A DNA stretch of 16,784 nucleotides from assembly GCA_938028585.1 (NCBI GenBank), contig CALIZH010000058.1:1-16784 (forward strand), written 5' to 3'. The notes under the pieces were generated by a model. It saw only the letters and a program-made list of their open reading frames with translations, made no database searches and was not told where the DNA came from. Origin of the DNA: an uncultured Actinomyces sp. GTDB lineage: Bacteria; Actinomycetota; Actinomycetes; Actinomycetales; Actinomycetaceae. The position numbers were made by a program, and so were the translations under genes. Below are positions 7,344 to 13,529 of the stretch, piece after piece. Numbering within the stretch: the first letter of the stretch is position 1; every line of letters begins with the position of its first letter.

Positions 7344-8477
7344 TCAGATTCCGTAGCGGATCGGCATCAGCAGGTAGCGGAAGTCGGTCGACTCTCCGCC
7401 ATCGGCCTTTTCTTGGCCGGTGATGACAGCGGGCTTCGTCGGGTGAGTGAAACCGAAGCGAACATACTCGGTATCCATGACCGACAAACCTTCGCTGAGG
7501 TACTGCGGGTTAAACGCAGTCGCGATGTCATCGCCCATAAGTTGTGCCTGAACAACTTCAGAAGCCTGGGCGTTATCACCCTGGCCGGCTTCAAGAACAA
7601 GCTGACCATCGGAGAAGGACAGACGAACACTGGTCTTGCGCTCGGCAACCAAGGAAACACGCTTGACTGCCTCGAGCAAAGTATGACGCTCGACGATTGC
7701 CTGGATGGTGGTCGTTTCCGGGAAAAGACGTCGAACCGGCGGATAGTCACCATCCATCAAGGTCGATGTCGTGCGGCGTCCACCGGCCTGGAAGCCGATC
7801 AGCGAAGAAGCGCCCGGCTGAGATTCCTGCGACAGACCGATCTCAACCTTTGCACCCGAAGTCATGGACTTTGCGACGTCCTGAAGAATGCGTGCCTTGA
7901 CCAGTGCGGCTTCGGACATATCGGAAACCGAATCCCACTTGAGCTCACGCATGGCCAGACGGTAGCGGTCGGTTGCCAAAAGCGTGATGTTATTGCCGTC
8001 GATTTCGACGCGTACGGCGGTAAGAAGCGGAAGGGTTTCATCGCGAGAAGCTGCGATCGATACCTGAGCAACGGCCTGCTGAAAAACCTGCGAATCTACA
8101 GAACCTGCAACCTGAGGCTGTGCGGGAAGAAGCGGGTATTCATCGATAGGCATGACTGCCAAGGTGAAGTGCGAGGAACCGCAAGAAAGAGAAACCTTTT
8201 GTCCATCAACTTCGATGGTGACCGGCTTGTTGGGCAGGGACTTTGAAATATCTGCAAGAAGTCGACCGGAAACCAGAACTTCGCCTTCTTCATCAACCGA
8301 GGCGGGAATACGCGAGTTTCCAGAAACTTCGTAGTCGAAGGAGGACAGAGTCAGTTCCTGACCCTGAGCCGAGATTCGCATACCAGCAAGGATGGGGCTT
8401 GCGGGACGGGTAGGAAGTACACGCGCTGTCCATGAAACAGCTTCTGCAAGCACGTCGCGGGCGACGGTGAACTTCAT
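7344..8477 (-). CDS. dnaN: DNA polymerase III beta subunit (sliding clamp)
   Basis: The ring-shaped clamp that tethers the replicative polymerase and binds many repair and replication factors. The 377 residues match the usual three-fold repeat of about 120 residues each. The protein starts MKFTVARDVLAEAVSWTARVLPTRP and ends YLLMPIRYGI, both typical; NPQYLSEGLSVMDTEYVRFGFTHPTKPAVI in the third domain is the common clamp signature. ATG 8477 is preceded by a strong AAGGAGA Shine-Dalgarno. It lies downstream of the 394-bp dnaA-dnaN part of the origin. A TTGACG element (complement of 8534-8539) could be a -35 box, but I see no good -10 at the right distance. Confidence 0.98.
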   Translation of the reverse strand: MKFTVARDVLAEAVSWTARVLPTRPASPILAGMRISAQGQELTLSSFDYEVSGNSRIPASVDEEGEVLVSGRLLADISKSLPNKPVTIEVDGQKVSLSCGSSHFTLAVMPIDEYPLLPAQPQVAGSVDSQVFQQAVAQVSIAASRDETLPLLTAVRVEIDGNNITLLATDRYRLAMRELKWDSVSDMSEAALVKARILQDVAKSMTSGAKVEIGLSQESQPGASSLIGFQAGGRRTTSTLMDGDYPPVRRLFPETTTIQAIVERHTLLEAVKRVSLVAERKTSVRLSFSDGQLVLEAGQGDNAQASEVVQAQLMGDDIATAFNPQYLSEGLSVMDTEYVRFGFTHPTKPAVITGQEKADGGESTDFRYLLMPIRYGI

Positions 8478-8644
8478 GGATTCTCCTTGGAACTGAATGT
8501 AGATATACCGTGGTCAGTTTACCTGGCTGTAGGCGTCAAGGAAACTGAGAATTACACCTTAACGAGTCTGAGCTCGAGGCCTCACTGATGTTGGCGATTT
8601 TTTGTTATTTGTCTTGAACTAAAGTTCGTCATCATCATCGGCTA

Positions 8645-8662
8645 TGTGGATTGTGTGGAAAA
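8645..8662 (-). promoter_or_regulatory. Two abutting DnaA boxes
   Basis: TGTGGATTG (8645-8653) and TGTGGAAAA (8654-8662) lie directly head to tail, as CAATCCACA and TTTTCCACA on the minus strand. Each differs from TTATCCACA by one or two bases. The CAT triplet repeat and the AT-rich run follow on the dnaN side, so this pair is the best placed to nucleate opening in this half of the origin. Confidence 0.6.
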
Positions 8663-8740
8663 CCCATTTTTACCGTGAAATGACAGCACTTCTTTCGTGG
8701 ATGAATATGTGAATCTGTGTGTGAACGAACTACACGTTTT

Positions 8741-8749
8741 TGTGGACGA
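8741..8749 (-). promoter_or_regulatory. DnaA box, TGTGGACGA
   Basis: One mismatch from TGTGGACAA, the reverse of TTGTCCACA, a box form common in high-GC actinobacteria. Confidence 0.5.
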
Positions 8750-8766
8750 AAATTGTTCTGTTGTTT

Positions 8767-8775
8767 TTCTCCACA
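8767..8775 (+). promoter_or_regulatory. DnaA box, TTCTCCACA
   Basis: One mismatch (third base) from TTATCCACA. It faces the reverse box at 8741. Confidence 0.5.
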
Positions 8776-8820
8776 AATTGCTCTGCGCTATGCACAAGCG
8801 ATCGGTGATGTTTCACCACA

Positions 8821-8843
8821 GTTTCCACAGCTTCTGTGGAAAG
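8821..8843. promoter_or_regulatory. Inverted DnaA-box pair / hairpin just past dnaA
   Basis: GTTTCCACA (8821-8829) and TGTGGAAAG (8835-8843) form an inverted pair. The 9-bp arms 8822-8830 and 8834-8842 pair perfectly around a 3-nt loop, about 30 nt past the dnaA stop codon. It can act as a weak DnaA site or as a hairpin at the 3' end of the dnaA message. No T-tract follows on the minus strand. Confidence 0.5.
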
Positions 8844-8871
8844 GAAGTTTGCACCCCGAAACGTCCAGTTT

Positions 8872-10350
8872 TTAGTTGAGAGTTGCCGACTGGCGTGCGG
8901 CCTGCTTAATGCGGTTGGTCAATTCAGTGACGTAGTTGAAGGTCTCCCTCTTTTCCGCCATCAACCCCACAATCTTCTTATTCGCGTGCATCACGGTTGT
9001 GTGATCGCGTCCGCCGAATGCAGCGCCAATCTTCGGAAGCGAAAGATCAGTGAGTTCACGACACAGGTACATCGCAATCTGACGAGCCTCGACGACGACA
9101 TGCGAACGGTCCGAGGACGACAATTGGTCAATCGTCACGCCGAAATACGTCGCGGTCTGACTCATAATCAGCGTTGGTGTGACCTCGGTGTCCTGGGGGT
9201 CGGAAGCAAAATCCTTCAAGAGCATCTCTGCCATCGAAACGGTGACCGGTTCTTTCGACAGGGATTCGAAGGCTGCAACTCGCACCAGGGCGCCTTCAAG
9301 TTCGCGGATATTCGAGGAAATTCGCTGGGCAATGTATTCCAGAACCCGAGGATCAACTTCGATATTTTCCGCACTGGCCTTCTTTTGCAAGATTGCGATA
9401 CGGGTTTCCAGGTCGGGGGGAAGGACGTCGACCAAAAGGCCAGCCGCGAAGCGCGAACGGATTCGATCTTCCAGATCGAGTTCGCGAGGCGGGACGTCTG
9501 AGGTCAAAACGATCTGCTTTCCCGCGTTGTACAGAGAGTTAAAGGTGTGGAAGAACTCTTCGACCGTACGCTCTTTGCCCTGAATGAATTGGATATCGTC
9601 AATGAGCAGAACGTCGACCTCGCGGTAGCGCCTCTGAAATTCCTCAATGCTTTCCTCGCGCACAGAGTTAATGAAGTCGTTGGTAAATTCCTCTGAGTTC
9701 ACGTAGCGCACGCGCATCTGCGGGAAAAGTGACAGCGTGTAGTGGCCGATTGCGTGGATTAAGTGGGTCTTCCCCAGCCCGGAACCACCGTGAATAAACA
9801 GCGGGTTGTAGGCACGTCCCGGGCTTTCTGATACCGCAAAAGCTGCAGCATGAGCGAAGCGGTTCGAAGGACCAATGACGAAGGTGTCAAAAGTGTGCTT
9901 GGGATTGAGATGCGTGCTGGCGGTATCGATTGCCAGTTGTGGGCTTCCCGTGCTGCCGGAGGTTTGGCTGAGCTGTGCAGAAGCCTGAGAAGAAGAGGAT
10001 GAATGGGCGGGCTCGGCCTGTGAGGTAGGCGCTGAGTTATCCGCAATTTCCGAGGCCGTGGAGGAGCTTTCCTCTACCGCTTCTTCTTGTGCATCCAAAG
10101 TGGGGTCGATGGTTACAGCCAGTCGAACACTTCGACCAAGAATTGCAGCAAGTGCCTGCGTGAGGTCATTTGCACCGTTGTTTTCAATCCACTTTTTTGC
10201 GAAGTCATTGGGAACTGCGATGAGGATCGTGCCGTCAATATCGCCCAGCGGCTTTGCTGAACGTAGGAAAGACATGGCTGCGGGTCCCAGCTGATCTGAG
10301 TTTTGCGACAGTGCCTCAGACCAAGCCTGAGTAAGGGCATCGATCGACAC
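8872..10350 (-). CDS. dnaA: Chromosomal replication initiator DnaA
   Basis: The AAA+ initiator that binds DnaA boxes, melts the origin and recruits the helicase. The 492 residues from GTG 10350 contain domain I (1-80, SIDALTQAWSEAL...), a Ser/Ala/Gln-rich domain II linker (about 85-145), domain III with Walker A GGSGLGKT (188-195), Walker B LLIDD (248-252) and SRFAAGLLVDVLPPDLETRIAIL, and domain IV with the helix-turn-helix signature GRDHTTVMHA (447-456). An ATG at 10410 would add 20 unrelated residues. I prefer GTG 10350 because GGAGG sits 5 nt ahead of it and domain I begins there. Boxes lie on both sides and one overlaps a possible -10, so autoregulation is likely. Confidence 0.98.
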   Translation of the reverse strand: MSIDALTQAWSEALSQNSDQLGPAAMSFLRSAKPLGDIDGTILIAVPNDFAKKWIENNGANDLTQALAAILGRSVRLAVTIDPTLDAQEEAVEESSSTASEIADNSAPTSQAEPAHSSSSSQASAQLSQTSGSTGSPQLAIDTASTHLNPKHTFDTFVIGPSNRFAHAAAFAVSESPGRAYNPLFIHGGSGLGKTHLIHAIGHYTLSLFPQMRVRYVNSEEFTNDFINSVREESIEEFQRRYREVDVLLIDDIQFIQGKERTVEEFFHTFNSLYNAGKQIVLTSDVPPRELDLEDRIRSRFAAGLLVDVLPPDLETRIAILQKKASAENIEVDPRVLEYIAQRISSNIRELEGALVRVAAFESLSKEPVTVSMAEMLLKDFASDPQDTEVTPTLIMSQTATYFGVTIDQLSSSDRSHVVVEARQIAMYLCRELTDLSLPKIGAAFGGRDHTTVMHANKKIVGLMAEKRETFNYVTELTNRIKQAARQSATLN

Positions 10351-10354
10351 GGGA

Positions 10355-10360
10355 ACCTCC
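10355..10360 (-). promoter_or_regulatory. Ribosome-binding site that fixes the dnaA start
   Basis: GGAGGT on the minus strand is followed by TCCC and the GTG at 10350. No comparable site precedes the upstream in-frame ATG at 10410. Confidence 0.8.
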
Positions 10361-10408
10361 GAAAGCTGACGTGAGATAGGACACGAGAAATGATATCGGT
10401 TGCGAATC

Positions 10409-10418
10409 ATTATCCACC
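10409..10418 (-). promoter_or_regulatory. DnaA box overlapping a possible dnaA -10
   Basis: TTATCCACC (10410-10418) differs from the consensus by one base. On the minus strand the same DNA contains GATAAT (complement of 10409-10414), 5 of 6 matches to a -10 box, about 60 nt upstream of the dnaA start. No clear -35 is seen at 17 bases, so the promoter call is weak. The overlap would let DnaA repress its own gene. TTATC-CACC-GATAA is also a short dyad. Confidence 0.4.
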
Positions 10419-10441
10419 GATAACTTTACAAGCATGTCATG

Positions 10442-10450
10442 TTTTCCACA
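10442..10450 (+). promoter_or_regulatory. DnaA box, TTTTCCACA
   Basis: One mismatch from TTATCCACA. It forms a tail-to-tail pair with the reverse box at 10465, with 14 nt between them. Confidence 0.65.
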
Positions 10451-10464
10451 GCTGGGGATAGACC

Positions 10465-10473
10465 TGTGGATAT
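10465..10473 (-). promoter_or_regulatory. DnaA box, TGTGGATAT
   Basis: One mismatch from TGTGGATAA. It sits at the start of the AT-rich stretch and inside a 7-bp inverted repeat (10453-10459 with 10477-10483). Confidence 0.65.
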
Positions 10474-10537
10474 TTAATCCCCAAATGACATTTGTGTAGT
10501 TACAACACCTCACCCTTGTGCCAAAAAGAAAAGACCT

Positions 10538-10546
10538 CTGTCCACA
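10538..10546 (+). promoter_or_regulatory. DnaA box, CTGTCCACA
   Basis: One mismatch from TTGTCCACA. It pairs tail to tail with the exact box at 10551, with 4 nt between them; TCCACAG/CTGTGGA is a perfect 7-bp inverted repeat. Confidence 0.6.
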
Positions 10547-10550
10547 GCTC

Positions 10551-10559
10551 TGTGGATAA
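10551..10559 (-). promoter_or_regulatory. Exact DnaA box, TGTGGATAA
   Basis: Perfect consensus 9-mer on the minus strand, 16 bp from the next exact box at 10567 in the same orientation. Confidence 0.85.
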
Positions 10560-10566
10560 CTTCGCA

Positions 10567-10575
10567 TGTGGATAA
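10567..10575 (-). promoter_or_regulatory. Exact DnaA box, TGTGGATAA
   Basis: Perfect consensus 9-mer on the minus strand, facing the exact forward box at 10588. Confidence 0.85.
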
Positions 10576-10587
10576 CTAACCCCCAAT

Positions 10588-10617
10588 TTATCCACACCTG
10601 CTTCCACAGGTGTGGAT
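10588..10617 (+). promoter_or_regulatory. Exact DnaA box within an 11-bp inverted repeat
   Basis: TTATCCACA at 10588-10596 is an exact forward box. Bases 10590-10600 pair perfectly with 10607-10617 around a 6-nt spacer, so the exact box is tied to a weaker reverse one (TGTGGATTC, 10611-10619). Confidence 0.8.
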
Positions 10618-10641
10618 TCAGTGTGGTACGGCGCTCTTTCG

Positions 10642-10670
10642 TTGACGGAACGGCCAAAAACCCGTAGGCT
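10642..10670 (+). promoter_or_regulatory. rpmH promoter, TTGACG-17-TAGGCT
   Basis: TTGACG (10642-10647) and TAGGCT (10665-10670) are 17 bases apart, matching the housekeeping-sigma promoter form of high-GC actinobacteria (TTGACN with TAGNNT). Transcription would start near 10677 and give a leader of about 57 nt before rpmH. It lies at the rpmH edge of the DnaA-box cluster, next to the last weak box. Confidence 0.75.
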
Positions 10671-10733
10671 GTCAGTTCGTATGTGTGCCTAATTGCGGCG
10701 CACACTGTCCATGACCAATTCGAGGAGATATCA

Positions 10734-10874
10734 GTGACCACCAAGCGGACTTATCAGCCGAACAACCGTCGTCGTTCGAAGACGCACGGCTTCCGCCTGC
10801 GTATGAGCACCCGCGCTGGCCGCGCAATCCTGGCTGCACGCCGTCGCAAGGGCCGCGCCCGCCTCTCCGCCTGA
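10734..10874 (+). CDS. rpmH: 50S ribosomal protein L34
   Basis: A 46-residue, very basic protein of the large ribosomal subunit. The sequence KRTYQPNNRRRSKTHGFRLRM and the ending AGRAILAARRRKGRARLSA are nearly the family consensus. The start is GTG at 10734 with GAGGAG 6 nt upstream (10722-10727); an in-frame ATG farther upstream would add a non-conserved tail and lies in the leader. It is the first gene of the plus-strand operon and is followed after 11 nt by rnpA. Confidence 0.97.
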   Translation: MTTKRTYQPNNRRRSKTHGFRLRMSTRAGRAILAARRRKGRARLSA

Positions 10875-10885
10875 GCTTTCGCGAG

Positions 10886-11254
10886 GTGTTGCCCCGCTCG
10901 AACCGCATGGTGAATCCAGCGGACTTCCGCCTCGCAATCCGAAGCGGATCGCGCGCGGGTCAGCAAAGGCTCATTGTGCATTGTCGAACCGACGAGGATA
11001 GTGATTCACGCCTCGTCGGTTTCGTCGTACCTAAAAGCCAAATTAAACGAGCGGTTGGACGTAACCGAGTTAAGCGGCAATTGCGTCACCTCATGAAAGA
11101 ACGCTTGGGTGCACTTCCTCAGGGCGCACGCGTTGTTGTTCGCGTTAAGCATGACGCCCTGGGTGCAAGCTCGTGCGAACTTGGGGAAGAATTAGACCAA
11201 GTTCTTCGCCGTGCATGGAAGAAATGGGATCATCGGGAGGGAGGTCGCCTATGA
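10886..11254 (+). CDS. rnpA: Ribonuclease P protein component
   Basis: The protein subunit that, with the rnpB RNA, cleaves tRNA 5' leaders. It has 122 residues. The start MLPRSNRMVNPADFRLAIRSG is typical, and the conserved RNR motif is in AVGRNRVKRQLRHL (R59, N60, R61, K63, R64). GTG 10886 is only 11 nt after rpmH, and the Shine-Dalgarno is weak (gcgag), so coupling to rpmH translation is likely. The stop overlaps the yidD ATG by 4 nt. Confidence 0.96.
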   Translation: MLPRSNRMVNPADFRLAIRSGSRAGQQRLIVHCRTDEDSDSRLVGFVVPKSQIKRAVGRNRVKRQLRHLMKERLGALPQGARVVVRVKHDALGASSCELGEELDQVLRRAWKKWDHREGGRL

Positions 11255-11628
11255 GCTCTCCTTTTGCCTACATTGCCATTCTTCCCGTGCGCTTCTATCA
11301 GCGTTTCATCTCCCCCATGTGTGCCCCGCGTTGTCGCTACTACCCCACCTGCTCAAGCTATGCCTTGGGCGCATTGCACACCCACGGCCTCGTCAAAGGG
11401 ACAATCCTGGCCGTGTGGCGCATCCTTCGTTGTAATCCGTGGAGCCTAGGCGGGGTCGATGAAGTTCCCGCTCGCGGCAAGTGGACTGGCGAGGCCTGGG
11501 TCCCTCCGGCAGATTGGGCCGGATACGACGACCCTTGGGCACGGCCCGTCATGGGCATGAATAATCAAGACTTCTCGGCAGGAGCCGAGCACCACGCGGA
11601 CACGAGCGGTGTCCCCCGCGCATCATAA
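11251..11628 (+). CDS. yidD: YidD membrane protein insertion efficiency factor
   Basis: A small protein thought to help YidC/Sec insert membrane proteins. It has 125 residues from ATG 11251. The PF01809 core runs about 8-75: FYQRFISPMCAPRCRYYPTCSSYA with its conserved cysteines, then RILRCNPWSLGGVDEVP. A C-terminal extension of about 45 residues, rich in Trp, Gly and Asp and then polar, makes it longer than the typical 70-85 residue YidD and looks disordered. The start overlaps the rnpA stop (ATGA) and follows a GGGAGG ribosome-binding site. Its place directly before yidC matches its role. Confidence 0.93.
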   Translation: MSSPFAYIAILPVRFYQRFISPMCAPRCRYYPTCSSYALGALHTHGLVKGTILAVWRILRCNPWSLGGVDEVPARGKWTGEAWVPPADWAGYDDPWARPVMGMNNQDFSAGAEHHADTSGVPRAS

Positions 11629-11639
11629 GGAGATCTCCT
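11628..11639 (+). promoter_or_regulatory. yidC ribosome-binding site in a 12-bp palindrome
   Basis: AGGAGATCTCCT is a perfect palindrome that contains the AGGAG Shine-Dalgarno. It begins in the yidD stop codon and ends directly before the yidC GTG at 11640. A 4-bp stem with a GATC loop could partly hide the ribosome-binding site until yidD is being translated. Confidence 0.45.
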
Positions 11640-12938
11640 GTGGATTCCATTCTCTATCCCTTCGTTGTCGCAGTCGCATGGCTGTGGATTCGAATTCACG
11701 ACTTGCTTCTGCTTGTTGGAATGAGTTCAGGTGCAGGACTTGCATGGATTATCTCCATCATCCTGCTGACCGTCCTTGTGCGCGTGCTCATCATCCCGCT
11801 GTACCTCAAGCAGCTGAAGAGTATGAGGGGCACCTCCATTGTTCAGCCCCAAATGCAGAAGATTCAGGCGAAGTACAAGGGAAAGACTGACGTCGCCTCG
11901 CGCCAGCGGATGCAGCAAGAAATCTCCGAACTCAATAAGAAGTACGGAGTCAACCCCTTCGCGTCCTGCTTGCCGATGCTGGTTCAGCTGCCCGTTCTTT
12001 TCGCGATGTACCGCGCGATCTACGCGATCCACGCACTTGCTGAAAACACCTACTCGGTCGGTTCGCGCCACATTGATTCACTGGGTCCGATCACTCAGTC
12101 GGTCGCCAGCGAAATTGATGCCTCCCAGGTCTTCGGTGTCCCGCTGTCGCACACCATTCGCGACGCGCAGCTCATGTCGCTGCCGACTCTGGTCTTCGTC
12201 ATTTTCATCATTGTTATGGTTGCAACGCAGTTCTTGACCATCCGGCTGACGATGACGAAGAACATGCCGCAGAACCAGGATCCAAACAACCCCATGGTTC
12301 GTTCGCAGCGCATGATGATGTACTTCATGCCCTTCATGTTCATCTTCTCGGGTCTGTTCTTCCAGATGGGTGTCGTGATCTACACGACGACCGCGGGCAT
12401 TTGGGGCTACCTGCAGATGCTGTGGGTAATTAAGAATATTCCGAATCCGAACTCCGCTGCTTACAAAGAACTATTGGCCAAGCGTCAGGATGCCTACCAG
12501 TCGTGGGCACGTCCCTTCTTCGCGGAATATGACGAGAAGCGTCGTGAGCTTGCGGATGGCTCTGATGAGCTCAAGGCTCTTAATGAGACCACGCTGACCG
12601 AGGTTCGTAGCCGTGCCAAGCGTCAGAAGATCGCCTCCGATTTCCCCCAGGCAATGAGCGCCGGAGAGATCGTTTCTGTTTACCGCAACCTGTCCATGCA
12701 AGAGTGGACGACCCTTCCCGATGAGGTTTGGATGAAGGGTGTCAAGGTTGCGACTGAGCGCGCAGCAGAACGTCGTGAGGCTGCTGCTAAGCGTGAAGAG
12801 GCCCAGCGTCAGGTTCGCGCTCGTGGCGGACAGAGCGCTTCTTCCGAGGCCTCCTCGGATGCTCAAGCCGCAGAGCTCGAGCGCAAGCGCCAGGAACGTC
12901 GCAAGGCTCGCCGCGCGGCTGCAAAGAAGAAGCGCTGA
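11640..12938 (+). CDS. yidC: YidC/Oxa1 family membrane protein insertase
   Basis: Inserts and folds membrane proteins alone or with SecYEG. It has 432 residues and about five membrane segments: 5-28, 32-57, 110-135, 186-206 and 236-262. The conserved groove arginine is R48 in LTVLVRVLIIPL. The region IVQPQMQKIQAKYKGK...QRMQQEISELNKKYGVNPFASCLPMLVQLPVLFAMYRAI is the typical cytoplasmic hairpin and core segment. The large periplasmic domain of Gram-negative YidC is absent, as expected. The C-terminus (about 355-432) is a long, charged, Arg/Lys/Ala-rich cytoplasmic tail ending RRAAAKKKR that probably contacts ribosomal RNA. The start is GTG at 11640, 11 nt after yidD. Confidence 0.97.
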   Translation: MDSILYPFVVAVAWLWIRIHDLLLLVGMSSGAGLAWIISIILLTVLVRVLIIPLYLKQLKSMRGTSIVQPQMQKIQAKYKGKTDVASRQRMQQEISELNKKYGVNPFASCLPMLVQLPVLFAMYRAIYAIHALAENTYSVGSRHIDSLGPITQSVASEIDASQVFGVPLSHTIRDAQLMSLPTLVFVIFIIVMVATQFLTIRLTMTKNMPQNQDPNNPMVRSQRMMMYFMPFMFIFSGLFFQMGVVIYTTTAGIWGYLQMLWVIKNIPNPNSAAYKELLAKRQDAYQSWARPFFAEYDEKRRELADGSDELKALNETTLTEVRSRAKRQKIASDFPQAMSAGEIVSVYRNLSMQEWTTLPDEVWMKGVKVATERAAERREAAAKREEAQRQVRARGGQSASSEASSDAQAAELERKRQERRKARRAAAKKKR

Positions 12939-12956
12939 GGCGCCCATAGACCATTC

Positions 12957-12971
12957 GATGCCTGAGGCATC
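12957..12971 (+). other. Small hairpin in the yidC-jag gap
   Basis: GATGCC and GGCATC pair around TGA, giving a 6-bp stem in the 54-nt gap. No T-run follows, so it looks like a message processing or stability element rather than a terminator. The jag ribosome-binding site GGAGG (12982) lies just past it. Confidence 0.35.
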
Positions 12972-12992
12972 AAACCCCTACGGAGGATAAAC

Positions 12993-13529
12993 ATGAGCGA
13001 AGAAACGACAAACGAGCTCTCGCGCCTTGAGGAAGAAGGCGAGCTCGCTGCCGATTACTTGGAAGAACTGCTGGATATCGCTGACCTTGACGGCGACATC
13101 GAAATTGATGTCGAGAATGGCCGCGCATCAGTAGAGATCATTTCGGAAGATCCCTCTGCTCTGGATCATTTGGTCGGCGAGGATGGCGAAGTTGTCGACG
13201 CCCTTCAGGAACTGACGCGCCTTGCTGTTCAGACTGAAACTGGCGAACGCTCGCGACTCATGCTCGATATTGCGGGCTTCCGCGCTGATCGTAAGGCTGA
13301 TCTTCAGGACCTGACTCACGAGGCGATTGCGCGACTTCGCGCGACCGGTGAGCCCCAGAAGCTTGAGCCCATGAACCCCTTCGAGCGCAAGGTCTGCCAC
13401 GACGTTGTTGCTTCCGAGGGTCTTCGCAGTGAGTCCGAGGGTGTTGAGCCCCGTCGTCGCGTTGTGATCCTTCCTGTTGAGGATGCTGACGCCGATGCCG
13501 ACTTCGCCGACGAGGCCGAGGAGGCCTGA
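12993..13529 (+). CDS. khpB: Jag/KhpB-type KH-R3H RNA-binding protein
   Basis: A single-stranded RNA-binding regulator linked to cell division and elongation in Firmicutes. It has 178 residues. An acidic N-terminus precedes the KH domain, with the GxxG-type loop GEDG (62-65) in HLVGEDGEVVDALQELTRLAV. The R3H domain contains NPFERKVCHDVV (Arg132 and His136) and EPRRRVVILP. The C-terminal tail is acidic (DADADADFADEAEEA). The Jag-N domain of Firmicutes is missing, as in other actinobacteria. ATG 12993 follows GGAGG by 6 nt. It abuts rsmG directly. Confidence 0.93.
   Translation: MSEETTNELSRLEEEGELAADYLEELLDIADLDGDIEIDVENGRASVEIISEDPSALDHLVGEDGEVVDALQELTRLAVQTETGERSRLMLDIAGFRADRKADLQDLTHEAIARLRATGEPQKLEPMNPFERKVCHDVVASEGLRSESEGVEPRRRVVILPVEDADADADFADEAEEA

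Larger units (their letters stand above)
8478..8871. other. oriC: dnaA-dnaN intergenic half of the bipartite replication origin
   Basis: This 394-bp gap has no gene. It contains degenerate DnaA boxes in both orientations (8645, 8654, 8741, 8767, 8821, 8835), an AT-rich run at 8594-8612 (gattttttgttatttg) and a CAT triplet repeat at 8629-8639 next to the first boxes. No box matches TTATCCACA exactly; the best have one mismatch. The position between dnaA and dnaN is where actinobacterial origins are usually mapped. The exact unwinding site cannot be fixed from sequence alone. Confidence 0.75.
10351..10733. other. oriC: rpmH-dnaA intergenic half of the replication origin
   Basis: This 383-bp gene-free stretch has the densest DnaA-box cluster of the window, with three exact TTATCCACA 9-mers (10551 and 10567 reverse, 10588 forward) and at least four boxes with one mismatch. 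The 10470-10505 stretch (tatttaatccccaaatgac...) is the most AT-rich part and a candidate unwinding segment. Divergent transcription of dnaA (minus) and rpmH (plus) starts from this gap. Origin function is inferred from box density, gene context and the divergent gene orientation. Confidence 0.85.

Noticed and set aside
7317..8246. 309-residue open frame antisense to dnaN
   Set aside because: Antisense shadow over the well-conserved sliding clamp; no start signal.
8534..8539. TTGACG on the minus strand as a dnaN promoter -35
   Set aside because: No acceptable -10 box lies 16-19 bases downstream, so I did not call a promoter.
8629..8639. CAT repeat as a classic DnaA-trio element
   Set aside because: The triplets do not read as TAG/TAA in either strand orientation, so the published motif is not matched; kept only as a cautious finding.
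8808..8823. TGTTTCAC half of a parS site near the 3' end of dnaA
   Set aside because: Only the left half matches; the right half is CACAGTTT rather than GTGAAACA. A chance half-site is more likely than a working parS.
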